Below are positions 28,030 through 36,476 of a DNA stretch of 64,000 nucleotides, in pieces. Position 1 is the first letter of the stretch. Each line of letters starts with the position of its first letter. This DNA comes from Thauera phenolivorans (GTDB lineage: Bacteria; Pseudomonadota; Gammaproteobacteria; Burkholderiales; Rhodocyclaceae), in NCBI RefSeq assembly GCF_001696715.1, contig NZ_MBFM01000002.1, positions 357,311 to 421,310 of the forward strand, written 5' to 3'. The notes beneath the pieces were generated by a model. The model ran no database searches, was not told the DNA's origin, and was given only the letters and a program-made list of their open reading frames with translations. The position numbers and the translations under genes are program-made.

Positions 28030-28052
28030 CCCCGCACCCGCGACGACCCCCG

Positions 28053-28766
28053 CTACCAGGCGAGCGGCTGGCGGTCGTGGAAGAAGCCGCCGCTCGGCCC
28101 GTCGTCCGGCAGGGTGGCGAGCCAAACGACGGTGTCGACGCCCTCCTCCGGCGAACGCGGCGCGTCAGGGCCGCCGAGATCGGTGCGGCACCAGCCGGGA
28201 CAGACCGAGTTGACCTTGATGTCGCTGCCCGCGAGCTCGGCGGCGAGGAGGGTCGTGAGCGCATTCACCCCGACCTTGGAGATGCGGTACGCCGGCGCGC
28301 CCGGCGCCATCGCCGACAGCCGCCCCATCGAGGAGGCGAGATTGACCACCCTGCCCGCCGCGCTCGCACGCATCAGCGGCAGCAGGGCCTGGGTCACGCG
28401 CAGCACGCCGAAGAAGTTGGTCTCGAGCGTGCTGCGCAGCGTGTCGAGCGGCAGCTCGAGCAGGCTGGTGTCGAAGCGCTCGGGCGAGATCCCGGCGTTG
28501 TTGATCAGGACGTCGATGCGGCCGAAGCGCTCGGCGAGCCAGTCGCGCAACGCGGCGACCGACGCGTCGTCGGTGACGTCGAGCGGGTGGCAGTCGATCC
28601 TGCAGCCGAGCATCGCCAGGCGCGAGTGCATCGGCTCGAGCTGGGCCGGGTCGCGCGCGGTGGCGATGACGTGGTGGCCCTCTACGCTGGCCAGGCGCTG
28701 CACCGCTGCGCGTCCGAGCCCGCGGCTCGCGCCGGTGACGACGGTGATCGGAGAATTGGAATCCAC
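28053..28766 (-). CDS. Short-chain dehydrogenase/reductase
   Basis: A 237-residue classical SDR: cofactor motif TGASRGLG (11-18), DVTDD, NNAGIS, catalytic serine in NLASSMG, the YRISK motif with catalytic Tyr and Lys, and CPGWCRTDLGG after it. C-terminal VDTVVWLATLPDDGPSGGFFHD resembles plant and bacterial carbonyl-reductase-like SDRs. Substrate cannot be inferred. It is 19 bp downstream of the DUF393 gene on the same strand. Confidence 0.88.
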   Translation of the reverse strand: MDSNSPITVVTGASRGLGRAAVQRLASVEGHHVIATARDPAQLEPMHSRLAMLGCRIDCHPLDVTDDASVAALRDWLAERFGRIDVLINNAGISPERFDTSLLELPLDTLRSTLETNFFGVLRVTQALLPLMRASAAGRVVNLASSMGRLSAMAPGAPAYRISKVGVNALTTLLAAELAGSDIKVNSVCPGWCRTDLGGPDAPRSPEEGVDTVVWLATLPDDGPSGGFFHDRQPLAW

Positions 28767-28785
28767 TTGGTGCCTCCTGCCGTGT

Positions 28786-29157
28786 TCAGAGCCGGCGCGT
28801 TGCGCGCAGCCGACGCATGACCATGCGCCGGTACAGCCGGGACACGAGCGAACGGATGCCGGGCAGCCCGATCAGCCACGCAAGCGGCCTCAGCACCACG
28901 ATCCGCGACATCAGCAGGATGTAGGCGTCCAGCTCACGATGTACCGTGCCATCCGCATCGCGTACGTGCAACTCGCGCAAGGCCTGACCGGGGTCGATGC
29001 CGAGCTCACTCAGTTCGGCCTCGCGACCGGTGATGTCCACCCAGTCGGTGGGCTTGCCGTCGCGCGCGGCGAGCCGCTCGTAGAACGCGCGATCGCGCAC
29101 GCAGCTCGGGCAGGCGCCATCGTAGTAGACGGTGAGATCGTCTTCATCGTCCTTCAT
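28786..29157 (-). CDS. DUF393 (DCC family) thiol-disulfide oxidoreductase-like protein
   Basis: A 123-residue protein with N-terminal YYDGACPSC (C16, C19), the DCC motif that gives the family its name, followed by WVDITGREAELSELGID and a C-terminal basic amphipathic stretch LSRLYRRMVMRRLRATRRL. Related proteins (YuxK) are thought to be thioredoxin-fold oxidoreductases of unknown substrate. Start ATG 29157 is chosen because the motif then lies ten residues from the start. It is read together with the downstream SDR gene. Confidence 0.82.
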   Translation of the reverse strand: MKDDEDDLTVYYDGACPSCVRDRAFYERLAARDGKPTDWVDITGREAELSELGIDPGQALRELHVRDADGTVHRELDAYILLMSRIVVLRPLAWLIGLPGIRSLVSRLYRRMVMRRLRATRRL

Positions 29158-29222
29158 GGTGCGGGCTCCCGATGCCAGCCAACACCAATGAGACCCCGCC
29201 GGGCGAAGAAAGTGCGCCCCCC

Positions 29223-29248
29223 GTAGCAGCGGCAAACGCCGCGTCATC
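29223..29248 (+). repeat. Single GTAG-type stem-loop, GCGGC variant
   Basis: GTAG-CA is followed by stem GCGGC/GCCGC with loop AAAC, then GTCATC. It is a divergent member of the same architecture as the other REP elements and closest to the copy at 43396. It lies between the DUF393 gene and metQ. Confidence 0.55.
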
Positions 29249-29271
29249 GGCGGCGATCCGCCCCGCCGGCT

Positions 29272-30066
29272 TCAGAACGCCGGCACCACCGCGCCCTTGT
29301 ACTTGTCGAGGATGAACTGCCGCACTTCGGGCGAGGTCAGCGCCGCGGCCAGCTTCTTCATCGCCGGGCTGTCGACGTTGTCGGTGCGGCCGACGAGGAG
29401 GTTGGCGTAGGGCGAGCTGGCGTCCTCGATGAAGAGCGAGCCCTCGAGCGGGTTCAGCTTGGCCTCGATCGCATAGTTGGTGTTGATCAGCGCGAGGTCG
29501 ACCTGGTTCAGGATGCGCGGCAGGGTGGCGGCCTCGAGTTCGCGGATCCTGAGCTTCTTCGGGTTGTCGACGATGTCCTTCTGGGTCGCCGAGATGTTGC
29601 CCGGGTCCTTCAGCGTCACCAGACCCTGGCGGGCGAGCAGCAGCAGCGCGCGACCGGAGTTGGAGGGATCGTTCGGGATCGCCACCGTGCCGCCTTCGGG
29701 AATGTCCTGCACCGACGCGTGCTTGGTCGAATAGCCGGCGAAGGGCTCGACGTGGATCTTCGCCACCACCGCCTGGATGTCGTTCTTCTGCTTCTTCTTG
29801 AACTCCTCGAGGTAGGGGCCGTGCAGGAAGAAGTTGCCGTCGACCCGCTTCTCGTTGGTCTGCATCGAGGGCTGCACGTAGTCGGTGAACACCCTCACCT
29901 CGAGCTCCACGCCGTCCTTCGCCAGCATCGGCTTGACGAACTCGAGCAGCTCGGCGTGCGGCACCGGGGTGGCGGCGATGACGAGTCTGTCGGCGGCGTG
30001 GGCCGCGCCGGCCACGGCGAGGCAGCCGAGCGAGGCGGCGAGCAGCTTGCGCAGGGAGGGGAACAT
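29272..30066 (-). CDS. metQ: Methionine ABC transporter substrate-binding protein MetQ
   Basis: A 264-residue NlpA/MetQ-family periplasmic protein. Features: ATPVPHAELLEFVKPMLAKDGVELEV, YVQPSMQTNEKRVDGNFFLHGPYLEEF, and AIPNDPSNSGRALLLLARQGLVTLKD. The signal peptide (MFPSLRKLLAASLGCLAVAGAAHA) ends in an ordinary AHA-AD cleavage site; the lipobox cysteine normal for MetQ is absent, the only cysteine being C15 inside the hydrophobic core (SLGCLA). ATG 30066 follows AAGGAG. It is the last gene of metN-metI-metQ. It binds methionine or its derivatives for uptake. Confidence 0.93.
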   Translation of the reverse strand: MFPSLRKLLAASLGCLAVAGAAHAADRLVIAATPVPHAELLEFVKPMLAKDGVELEVRVFTDYVQPSMQTNEKRVDGNFFLHGPYLEEFKKKQKNDIQAVVAKIHVEPFAGYSTKHASVQDIPEGGTVAIPNDPSNSGRALLLLARQGLVTLKDPGNISATQKDIVDNPKKLRIRELEAATLPRILNQVDLALINTNYAIEAKLNPLEGSLFIEDASSPYANLLVGRTDNVDSPAMKKLAAALTSPEVRQFILDKYKGAVVPAF

Positions 30067-30094
30067 GAACGACTCCTTCTTCACGGGAACGGGT

Positions 30095-30754
30095 TTACTT
30101 GCGGGTGAAATACAGCACCAGTCGGTCGCCCGAATACTGCAGCAACTGCACGAGCACGACCAGCACCGCGACCGTGATCACCATCACTTCGGTCTGGAAG
30201 CGCTGGTAGCCGAAGCGGATCGCGAGGTCGCCGAGGCCGCCGCCGCCGATCACGCCCGACATCGCCGCATACGACATCAGCGTGATCGCGGTCACCGTGG
30301 TGGCGGCGATCAGGCCGGGCAGCGCCTCGGGCAGCAGCGCGCCGAAGATGATGCGGTGAGTGCGGATACCCATCGCCTGGCAGGCCTCGATGACGCCGCG
30401 GTCGATCTCGCGCAGCACGTTCTCGACGAGGCGGGCGAAGAAGGGCGCGGTGCCCACCACCAGCGGCGGGATCGCACCCTCGACGCCGAGCGAGGTGCCG
30501 ATCAGCAGCACGGTCACCGGGATCATCACGATCAGCAGGATGAGGAAGGGCACCGAGCGCAGCACGTTGACCACGAAGGACAGCACCACATACAGCCCGC
30601 GCTGCTCGAGCAGCTGGTTCTTGCTGGTGACGAAGAGCAGGATGCCGAGCGGCAGGCCGATCAGCACGGTAAACAGCAGCGAGAAGCCGGTCATCGCCAG
30701 CGTTTCCCAGGTGGCCTGCCAGATGTCGCCCCAGTCGATCAGGGAAAGGTCCAT
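30095..30754 (-). CDS. metI: Methionine ABC transporter permease MetI
   Basis: A 219-residue membrane protein with five predicted helices and the EAA loop EACQAMGIRTHRIIFGALLPEALPGL, which contacts the ATPase. Motifs NVLRSVPFLILLIVMIPVT and SYAAMSGVIGGGGLGDLAIRFGYQRF are characteristic of the D-methionine permease family. Its ATG overlaps the metN stop (TAATG). It forms the channel of the MetNIQ importer. Confidence 0.95.
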   Translation of the reverse strand: MDLSLIDWGDIWQATWETLAMTGFSLLFTVLIGLPLGILLFVTSKNQLLEQRGLYVVLSFVVNVLRSVPFLILLIVMIPVTVLLIGTSLGVEGAIPPLVVGTAPFFARLVENVLREIDRGVIEACQAMGIRTHRIIFGALLPEALPGLIAATTVTAITLMSYAAMSGVIGGGGLGDLAIRFGYQRFQTEVMVITVAVLVVLVQLLQYSGDRLVLYFTRK

Positions 30755-31773
30755 TACTGCAGCACCTCATGGTGGATCTTGAATGCGTCGAAGGCGCGGA
30801 ACACCGCCTCGACCTCCTCGGCGGTGCCGTCGATCTCGACCAGCAGCTGACCGTAGGGCTGGTCCTTTATCGTGGACACCGTGCCCTGCAGGATCGTGAT
30901 CCGCGCCGGGCTGATCGCCGCGACATGGCTGAGGATGGGCTGGTAGGTGACGTCGCCCAGATAGGTGAGCCGCACCGGCAGGCCGCGCACCTTGGCACCG
31001 AGGCCTGCGGGGTCGAGCAGCGCGGCGGTGAGCGCGTCGCTCTGCGCCACCATGCTGCGGGTGACCGCATGCTTGGGATGCAGGAAGACCTCGGACACCG
31101 GCCCGCTCTCGACGATGCGCCCGGCATCGATCACCGCGACGCGGTCGCAGATCGTGCGGATCACTTCCATCTCGTGGGTGATCAGCACGATGGTGAGGCC
31201 GAGCCGGCGGTTGATGTCCAGCAACAGGCGCAGGATGGCCTGCGTGGTCTCGGGGTCGAGCGCCGAGGTGGCCTCGTCGCACAGCAGCAGGTTGGGATGG
31301 TTGGCGAGCGCACGGGCGATGCCCACCCGCTGCTTCTGCCCGCCCGACAGCTGCGCGGGATACTTGCTGCCGTGCTCGGCGAGCCCGACCAGCTCGAGCA
31401 TCTCCGCCACCCGCGCGGCGCGCTCGGCGGCACCGAAGCGGCCGGTGGTCTTCAGCGGCCAGTCGATGTTGCCCGCCACGGTCTTGGCATTGAGCAGGTT
31501 GAAGTGCTGGAAGATCATGCCGGTCCGCTGGCGGAGCTGGAAGAGCGCCTCGCGGTCGAAGCGGGTGATGTCCTCGCCGTCGATGACGATCCGCCCGGCG
31601 CTCGGGCGCTCGAGCAGGTTCAGGGTGCGGATCAGCGTGCTCTTGCCCGCGCCCGAACGGCCGATGATGCCGAACACCTCGCCCTTGCCGATGTGCAGGT
31701 CGATGTCTTGCAGCGCGGTGATTTCGCGACCGTCGACGCGATAGGTCTTGTGGAGGTTCTCGATGTGGATCAC
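30754..31773 (-). CDS. metN: Methionine ABC transporter ATP-binding protein MetN
   Basis: A 339-residue ATPase: Walker A GRSGAGKS, signature LSGGQKQRVGIARAL, Walker B LLLCDEATSALD and the switch histidine in LITHEME. A C-terminal NIL regulatory domain (about 265-339) is present and in the family binds methionine to inhibit transport. A GTG start at 31773 is inferred, with GGAAAG eight bases upstream; this gives the normal beginning VIHIENLHKTY. It is divergent from the trans-sulfuration gene across a region with REP elements. No SAM riboswitch was recognised upstream. Confidence 0.95.
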   Translation of the reverse strand: MIHIENLHKTYRVDGREITALQDIDLHIGKGEVFGIIGRSGAGKSTLIRTLNLLERPSAGRIVIDGEDITRFDREALFQLRQRTGMIFQHFNLLNAKTVAGNIDWPLKTTGRFGAAERAARVAEMLELVGLAEHGSKYPAQLSGGQKQRVGIARALANHPNLLLCDEATSALDPETTQAILRLLLDINRRLGLTIVLITHEMEVIRTICDRVAVIDAGRIVESGPVSEVFLHPKHAVTRSMVAQSDALTAALLDPAGLGAKVRGLPVRLTYLGDVTYQPILSHVAAISPARITILQGTVSTIKDQPYGQLLVEIDGTAEEVEAVFRAFDAFKIHHEVLQ

Positions 31774-31870
31774 GAAGCGCTTTCCGGAGTGTGCCGAAAG
31801 GGATCGGAGTCTACCACCGGGCGAACGGCGGGATCGCCGCGCCGACACATCGCCCGCTCGGCCGCCGTTG

Positions 31871-32004
31871 ATCGCGCAGAGGGCTGCGCTCCTACAGTCG
31901 GTCCAACCTCTGACGCAGGCACCGTAGGAGCCCTGCCCCCAGGGCGATGACGGCCGTCATCGCCAGCACAGCCCCCCTGATCGCGCAGAGGGCTGCGCTC
32001 CTGC
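31871..32004. repeat. GTAG-type REP stem-loop group in a divergent promoter region
   Basis: Three elements lie between metN and the trans-sulfuration gene: minus 31871-31895 (stem GCGCAG/CTGCGC), plus 31924-31949 (stem GCCCTG/CAGGGC), and minus 31980-32004 with GCAG in place of GTAG. Orientation alternates. The remaining bases of the 294-bp gap show no clear promoter. Confidence 0.82.
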
Positions 32005-32067
32005 ACACCATCGAGTGCGGCTTGTAGTAGCCTCGGCCCCCTGCGCAACGGCACCAGGAACCCTGAC

Positions 32068-33213
32068 ATGAGCCCGCAACACCGCCCCCTTCAACCCGAC
32101 ACCCTGGCGGCCCAGGGGATTGGCGAGCCGGCCCTGCCCTATCGCGACGTCGTGCCGCCGATCCACCTCGCCACCACCTTCGAGCGCGCGCCCGACGGCA
32201 GTCTGCCCGGCGGCCGCCTCTATTCGCGTGACGCCAGCCCGGCATACGACGCCGCCGAGACCCTGCTGCGCGAGCTCGAGCAGGGCGAAGCGGCGGCGCT
32301 GTTCGCCTCCGGCATGGCGGCGGCCTCGGCGGTGCTGCTCGCGCTGCGGCCGGGCGCGCGCATCGTCGCCCCGCACGACATGTACTGGAGCCTGCGCAAG
32401 TGGCTGATCGAGTTCGCTGCCAACTGGCAGATCGCGCTCGACTTCTACGCCGGCGAGGACGAACTCGCCGCCCGCCTGCAACAGCCCGCCGACCTCGTGT
32501 GGGTGGAGACCCCGGCCAATCCGACCTGGGAGATCACCGACATCGCGCGCGCGGCCACGCTCGCCCATGCCGCGGGTGCCCGCCTGGTGGTGGACTCCAC
32601 CGTGTCCACTCCGGTGTTCTCCCGGCCGCTGACGCTCGGCGCCGACATCGTCATGCACTCGGCCACCAAGTACCTCAACGGCCACTCCGACGTCGTCGCC
32701 GGCGTGCTGGTGACGCGCGCGGCCGACGACTTCTGGGCCCGCATCCGCGCCGCGCGCGCCGCCGGCGGTGCGGTGCTCGGCCCCTTCGAGGCCTGGCTGC
32801 TGAACCGCGGCCTGCGCACCCTGTTTGCGCGCGTGCGCCTCGCGGCCGAATCGGCGCTGCGCATCGCGCGCCATTTCGAGCACCACCCGGGCGTCGCCCG
32901 CGTGCTGTACCCCGGGCTGGCGTCCCATCCCGGTCACGAGATCGCCGCGCGCCAGATGCAGGGCGGCTTCAGCGCCATGCTGTCGCTGCGCGTCGCCGGC
33001 GGCGAGGCCGCGGCGCGCGAGGTCGCCGCGCGCGTGCGCCTGTTCAAGCGCGCCACCTCGCTCGGCTCGGTCGAGAGCCTGATCGAGCACCGCGCCCCGG
33101 TCGAAGGCCCGGGCACGCGCTGCCCCGCCGACCTGCTGCGGCTGTCGGTCGGCATCGAGGACGCCCAGGACCTGATCGACGATCTCGAGCAGGCGCTGGC
33201 CGGCGCCGCCTGA
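32068..33213 (+). CDS. PLP-dependent trans-sulfuration enzyme (Cys/Met metabolism family)
   Basis: A 381-residue enzyme of the cystathionine gamma-synthase fold. PLP lysine K201 lies in SATKYLNGHSDVVAG; other motifs are YSRDASPAYDAAE, ASGMAAASAVLLAL, WVETPANPTWEITDI, VVDSTVSTPVF and the C-terminal SLGSVESLIEHRA and LLRLSVGIED. It could be cystathionine gamma-synthase, cystathionine lyase or an O-acyl-homoserine sulfhydrylase; the family motifs do not decide. The position opposite metNIQ suggests methionine or cysteine metabolism. A radical SAM gene follows 35 bp downstream. Confidence 0.87.
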   Translation: MSPQHRPLQPDTLAAQGIGEPALPYRDVVPPIHLATTFERAPDGSLPGGRLYSRDASPAYDAAETLLRELEQGEAAALFASGMAAASAVLLALRPGARIVAPHDMYWSLRKWLIEFAANWQIALDFYAGEDELAARLQQPADLVWVETPANPTWEITDIARAATLAHAAGARLVVDSTVSTPVFSRPLTLGADIVMHSATKYLNGHSDVVAGVLVTRAADDFWARIRAARAAGGAVLGPFEAWLLNRGLRTLFARVRLAAESALRIARHFEHHPGVARVLYPGLASHPGHEIAARQMQGGFSAMLSLRVAGGEAAAREVAARVRLFKRATSLGSVESLIEHRAPVEGPGTRCPADLLRLSVGIEDAQDLIDDLEQALAGAA

Positions 33214-33248
33214 GCGGACCGGCCGCGACCCCGATGCCGGAACGGACG

Positions 33249-35165
33249 ATGCGCGTGCTGTCGGTCATCCCGCCGATGACCCAGCTCAACACGCCCTACC
33301 CCTCCACCGCCTACCTCACCGGTTTCCTGCGCTCGCGCGGGGTCGATGCGGTGCAGGAAGACCTTGCGCTCGCGCTCGTGTTGCGCCTGCTATCGCCCGC
33401 CGGCCTCGACGCGATCCGCGACCGCGCCGAGGCCCTGCCGAGGAAGCGGCGCACGCCGCTGGTGCAGGGTTTTCTCGAGCATTTCGCCCGCTACCGCTAC
33501 ACGATCGGCCCGACGATCGCCTTCCTGCAGGGCCGCGACCCGACCATCGCCCACCGCATCGCGAGCCGGACCTTCCTGCCCGAAGGCCCGCGCTTCGATA
33601 CGCTGGACGCCTATGTCGACCCGGACGATCCCGAGGGCGGCGATCCGCTCGCCTGGGCCTTCGGCGCGCTCGGCCTCGCCGACCGTGCGCGCCATCTCGC
33701 GACGCTGTATCTCAACGAGTTGGCCGACATCCTGCGCGATGCGGTCGATGGCCGCTTCGAGTTCGTGCGCTACGCCGAGACCCTGGCGATGAGCCAGCCG
33801 ACTTTCGAGCCGCTCGCCGCCGCGCTGGCGGCCCCGCCCACGCTGGTGGATAAGTATCTGAAAGACCTCACCCTCGAGGCCCTGGCCCGCCACGCACCGC
33901 AGCTGGTGCTCGTCTCCACCCCCTTCCCCGGCTCGGTGTACGGCGCCTTCCGCATCGCGCAGGCGATCAAGGCGGCGCAGCCGGAAATCGTGACCGTGCT
34001 CGGCGGCGGCTTCGTCAATACCGAGTTGCGCGAGCTTTCGGAACCGCGGGTGTTCGACTTCTTCGACTACGTCACGCTCGACGACGGCGAGCGTCCGCTG
34101 CTCGCCCTGCTCGAGCACCTGCAGGGCAGGCGCGGCAGATCACGTCTGGTGCGCACCTTCGTGCGCCAGCCCGAAGGCGCGACGACGAACGCCGCGGTGC
34201 GCTACATCAACCTCGTCGAGCCCGACGTGCCCTTCGCCGAGGTCGGCACCCCCACCTGGGACGGCCTGCCGCTCGACGGTTACCTGTCGGTGCTCGACAT
34301 GCTCAACCCGATGCACCGGCTGTGGTCGGACGGGCGCTGGAACAAGCTCACCGTGGCGCATGGCTGCTACTGGAAGAAGTGCAGCTTCTGCGACGTCAGC
34401 CTCGACTACATCGGCCGCTACGACGGCGCCCCGGCCGCCCTGCTGGTGGACCGCATCGAGGCGATCATCGCCGAGACCGGCCAGACCGGCTTCCACTTCG
34501 TCGACGAGGCGGCGCCGCCCAAGGCGCTGCGCGCGCTCGCCGAGGAGCTGCTGCGCCGCGGGCTGGCGATCTCGTGGTGGGGCAACATCCGCTTCGAGAA
34601 ATCCTTCACCCCCGAGCTGTGCCGGCTGCTCGCCGACAGTGGCTGCATCGCGGTATCGGGCGGGCTGGAGGTGGCCTCCGACCGCCTGCTCAAGCTGATG
34701 AAGAAGGGCGTGTCGGTCGATCAGGTGGCGCGCGTCACCCACGCCTTCACCGAGGCCGGCGTGCTGGTCCATGCCTACCTGATGTACGGCTTCCCGACGC
34801 AGACGGTGCACGACACGGTCGACGCGCTCGAGTACGTGCGCCAGCTGTTCGAGGCCGGCTGCATCCAGTCCGGCTTCTTCCACCGCTTCGCGTGCACCGT
34901 GCATTCACCGGTGGGCATGAACCCGGAGGAGTACGGGGTGGCGCTGGTGCCGCTGCCCGAAGTGAGCTTCGCGAAAAACGACGTCGGCTTCATCGACCCC
35001 ACCGGTGTCGACCACGACGCGCTCGGCCGCGCGCTGAACAAGGCGCTCTACAATTACATGCACGGCATCGGCCTCGACACCGATGTCCGCAGCTGGTTCG
35101 AGGAGCGCGTGCCGCGACCGCGGGTGGCCAGGCACTTCATCGCACGCGCCCTGCAGCAGACGTGA
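33249..35165 (+). CDS. B12-binding-type radical SAM protein with CX4CX2C cluster motif
   Basis: A 638-residue protein. The N-terminal third contains a Rossmann-like region (VLSVIPPMTQLNTPYPSTAY, then LVLVSTPFPGSVYGAFRIAQ at about 219-238 and TVLGGGFVNTELRE), as in cobalamin-binding radical SAM enzymes, but no DxHxxG cobalamin ligand motif is visible. The cluster motif HGCYWKKCSFCD has cysteines 373, 378 and 381, so spacing is CX4CX2C rather than the usual CX3CX2C. Later SAM-barrel parts include FHFVDEAAPPKAL and SGGLEVASDRLLKLMKKGV. Start 33249 follows GGAACGG; an ATG at 33234 is the alternative. Substrate unknown. It follows the trans-sulfuration gene closely. Confidence 0.82.
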   Translation: MRVLSVIPPMTQLNTPYPSTAYLTGFLRSRGVDAVQEDLALALVLRLLSPAGLDAIRDRAEALPRKRRTPLVQGFLEHFARYRYTIGPTIAFLQGRDPTIAHRIASRTFLPEGPRFDTLDAYVDPDDPEGGDPLAWAFGALGLADRARHLATLYLNELADILRDAVDGRFEFVRYAETLAMSQPTFEPLAAALAAPPTLVDKYLKDLTLEALARHAPQLVLVSTPFPGSVYGAFRIAQAIKAAQPEIVTVLGGGFVNTELRELSEPRVFDFFDYVTLDDGERPLLALLEHLQGRRGRSRLVRTFVRQPEGATTNAAVRYINLVEPDVPFAEVGTPTWDGLPLDGYLSVLDMLNPMHRLWSDGRWNKLTVAHGCYWKKCSFCDVSLDYIGRYDGAPAALLVDRIEAIIAETGQTGFHFVDEAAPPKALRALAEELLRRGLAISWWGNIRFEKSFTPELCRLLADSGCIAVSGGLEVASDRLLKLMKKGVSVDQVARVTHAFTEAGVLVHAYLMYGFPTQTVHDTVDALEYVRQLFEAGCIQSGFFHRFACTVHSPVGMNPEEYGVALVPLPEVSFAKNDVGFIDPTGVDHDALGRALNKALYNYMHGIGLDTDVRSWFEERVPRPRVARHFIARALQQT

Positions 35166-35171
35166 CCGGTC

Positions 35172-35196
35172 ATCGCCCTGGGGGCAGGGCTCCTGC
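35172..35196 (-). repeat. Single REP stem-loop (GCAG head)
   Basis: On the minus strand GCAG-GA is followed by stem GCCCTG/CAGGGC with loop CCCC and then GAT. It lies seven bases after the radical SAM stop and may form the 3' end of its transcript. The rest of the 136-bp gap to the hemerythrin gene is unremarkable. Confidence 0.75.
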
Positions 35197-35301
35197 AGCT
35201 GGCGTCGAGGGCGATGTTTTGCCATGCCGCCACGCATCGTCTACCCTTGCGGGTCGAACCGGCACGCGCACTCGCGTGCCCCCTGGAAAGGATTGAAAAC
35301 A

Positions 35302-35745
35302 ATGAGCAATACCCCCGAATTCCCCTGGAGCGACCGTTACCTCCTCGGCTACAACCCGATCGACGACACCCATCGGGAGTTCGTGGACTGCGTGGACGCG
35401 CTGCTGCGGGCGAGCGACGATCAGGTCGGCGCCGCACTCGAGGCTTTCGCCCGCCATGCCGAGGCGCATTTCGCCCAGGAAGACGGCTGGATGACCGAGG
35501 GCGAGTTCCCCGCGCGCGACTGCCACATCGACGAGCACGCCAAGGTGATGGCCTCGGTGCGCGAGGTGCAGGAGCTGGTCGCGCAGGGCAACTACGAGAT
35601 CGCGCGCGAACTGGCCCACGCCCTGATTGACTGGTTCCCGGGCCACGCCGACTACATGGACTCCGCGCTCGCGACCTGGATGGTCAACAAGAGCCACAAG
35701 GGCCGTCCGCTGGTGCTGCGCCGCAAGGAACACATCCAGGAATGA
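35302..35745 (+). CDS. Bacteriohemerythrin
   Basis: A 147-residue four-helix protein with the full di-iron ligand set: H24 (DDTHREF), H56 and E60 (HFAQE), H75 and H79 (HIDEH), H115 and D120 (HADYMD). Hemerythrins bind oxygen reversibly and may store, deliver or sense it; in denitrifiers they may also respond to nitric oxide. No signal peptide, so cytosolic. ATG 35302 is preceded by GGAAAGGA. It lies 16 bp before the DUF938 gene and is probably co-transcribed with it. Confidence 0.93.
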   Translation: MSNTPEFPWSDRYLLGYNPIDDTHREFVDCVDALLRASDDQVGAALEAFARHAEAHFAQEDGWMTEGEFPARDCHIDEHAKVMASVREVQELVAQGNYEIARELAHALIDWFPGHADYMDSALATWMVNKSHKGRPLVLRRKEHIQE

Positions 35746-35761
35746 GAGCGGGCCGCTGAAG

Positions 35762-36367
35762 ATGCAGTTTGACCTGCGCCGCTTCGCCCCCGCCACCGAA
35801 CGCAACCGCGACTTCATCCTGCCGATCCTGCGGCGCGTGCTGCCCGACCGCGGCAGGGTGCTCGAGATCGGCAGCGGCACGGGCGAGCACGCGGTATATT
35901 TCGCCGCCCAACTGCCCGACCTCGAATGGCAGCCGAGCGAACGCGAGCCGGAGGCGCTCGCCTCGATCCAGTCCTGGATCGCGCATGCCGGCCTCGCCAA
36001 CGTCGCCCCGCCCGTGCTGCTCGACGTCCTCGCGCCGACGTGGCCGCTGGCCGCGGCCGGCGCGCTGGTGTGCATCAACGTCATCCACTATTCGCCCTGG
36101 GAATGCACGCCTGCCCTGTTCGAGGGCGCGGCGCGACTGCTGCCCGCCGGGGCGCCGATCTATGCCTACGGCCCCTACCGCCGCGGCGGTGCCCACACCG
36201 CGCCGAGCAACGAGGCCTTCGACGCGTGGCTGAAGCAGATCGACCCGCGCTTCGGGGTGCGCGACCTCGAGACGGTGGCCGATACCGCCGCAGCCTGCGG
36301 CTTCCGCCTCGACGAGGTGACGGCGATGCCGGCCAACAACTTCAGCCTCGTCTTCCGCCGCGAGTGA
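35762..36367 (+). CDS. DUF938 family SAM-dependent methyltransferase-like protein
   Basis: A 201-residue protein with motif I VLEIGSGTGEHAVYFA at 33-48, WQPSERE, CINVIHYSPWE and a C-terminal NNFSLVFRR, the pattern of the DUF938 family. The fold should bind S-adenosylmethionine; the methyl acceptor is unknown. It directly follows the hemerythrin gene. Confidence 0.85.
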   Translation: MQFDLRRFAPATERNRDFILPILRRVLPDRGRVLEIGSGTGEHAVYFAAQLPDLEWQPSEREPEALASIQSWIAHAGLANVAPPVLLDVLAPTWPLAAAGALVCINVIHYSPWECTPALFEGAARLLPAGAPIYAYGPYRRGGAHTAPSNEAFDAWLKQIDPRFGVRDLETVADTAAACGFRLDEVTAMPANNFSLVFRRE

Positions 36368-36476
36368 ATCGGCGCCGCCCGCAGCGCGAGGCGGCGCAGG
36401 AGCGCGAACCCGGGCACAATGGGCCGCGGTCGACCCTCGGGCCGGCCTTCCCCCATCGAGAGAAAAGGAGATCGAT

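Noticed and set aside
31774..32067. SAM riboswitch upstream of metN or the trans-sulfuration gene
   Set aside because: No SAM-I or SAM-II core could be recognised; hairpins present are REP elements.
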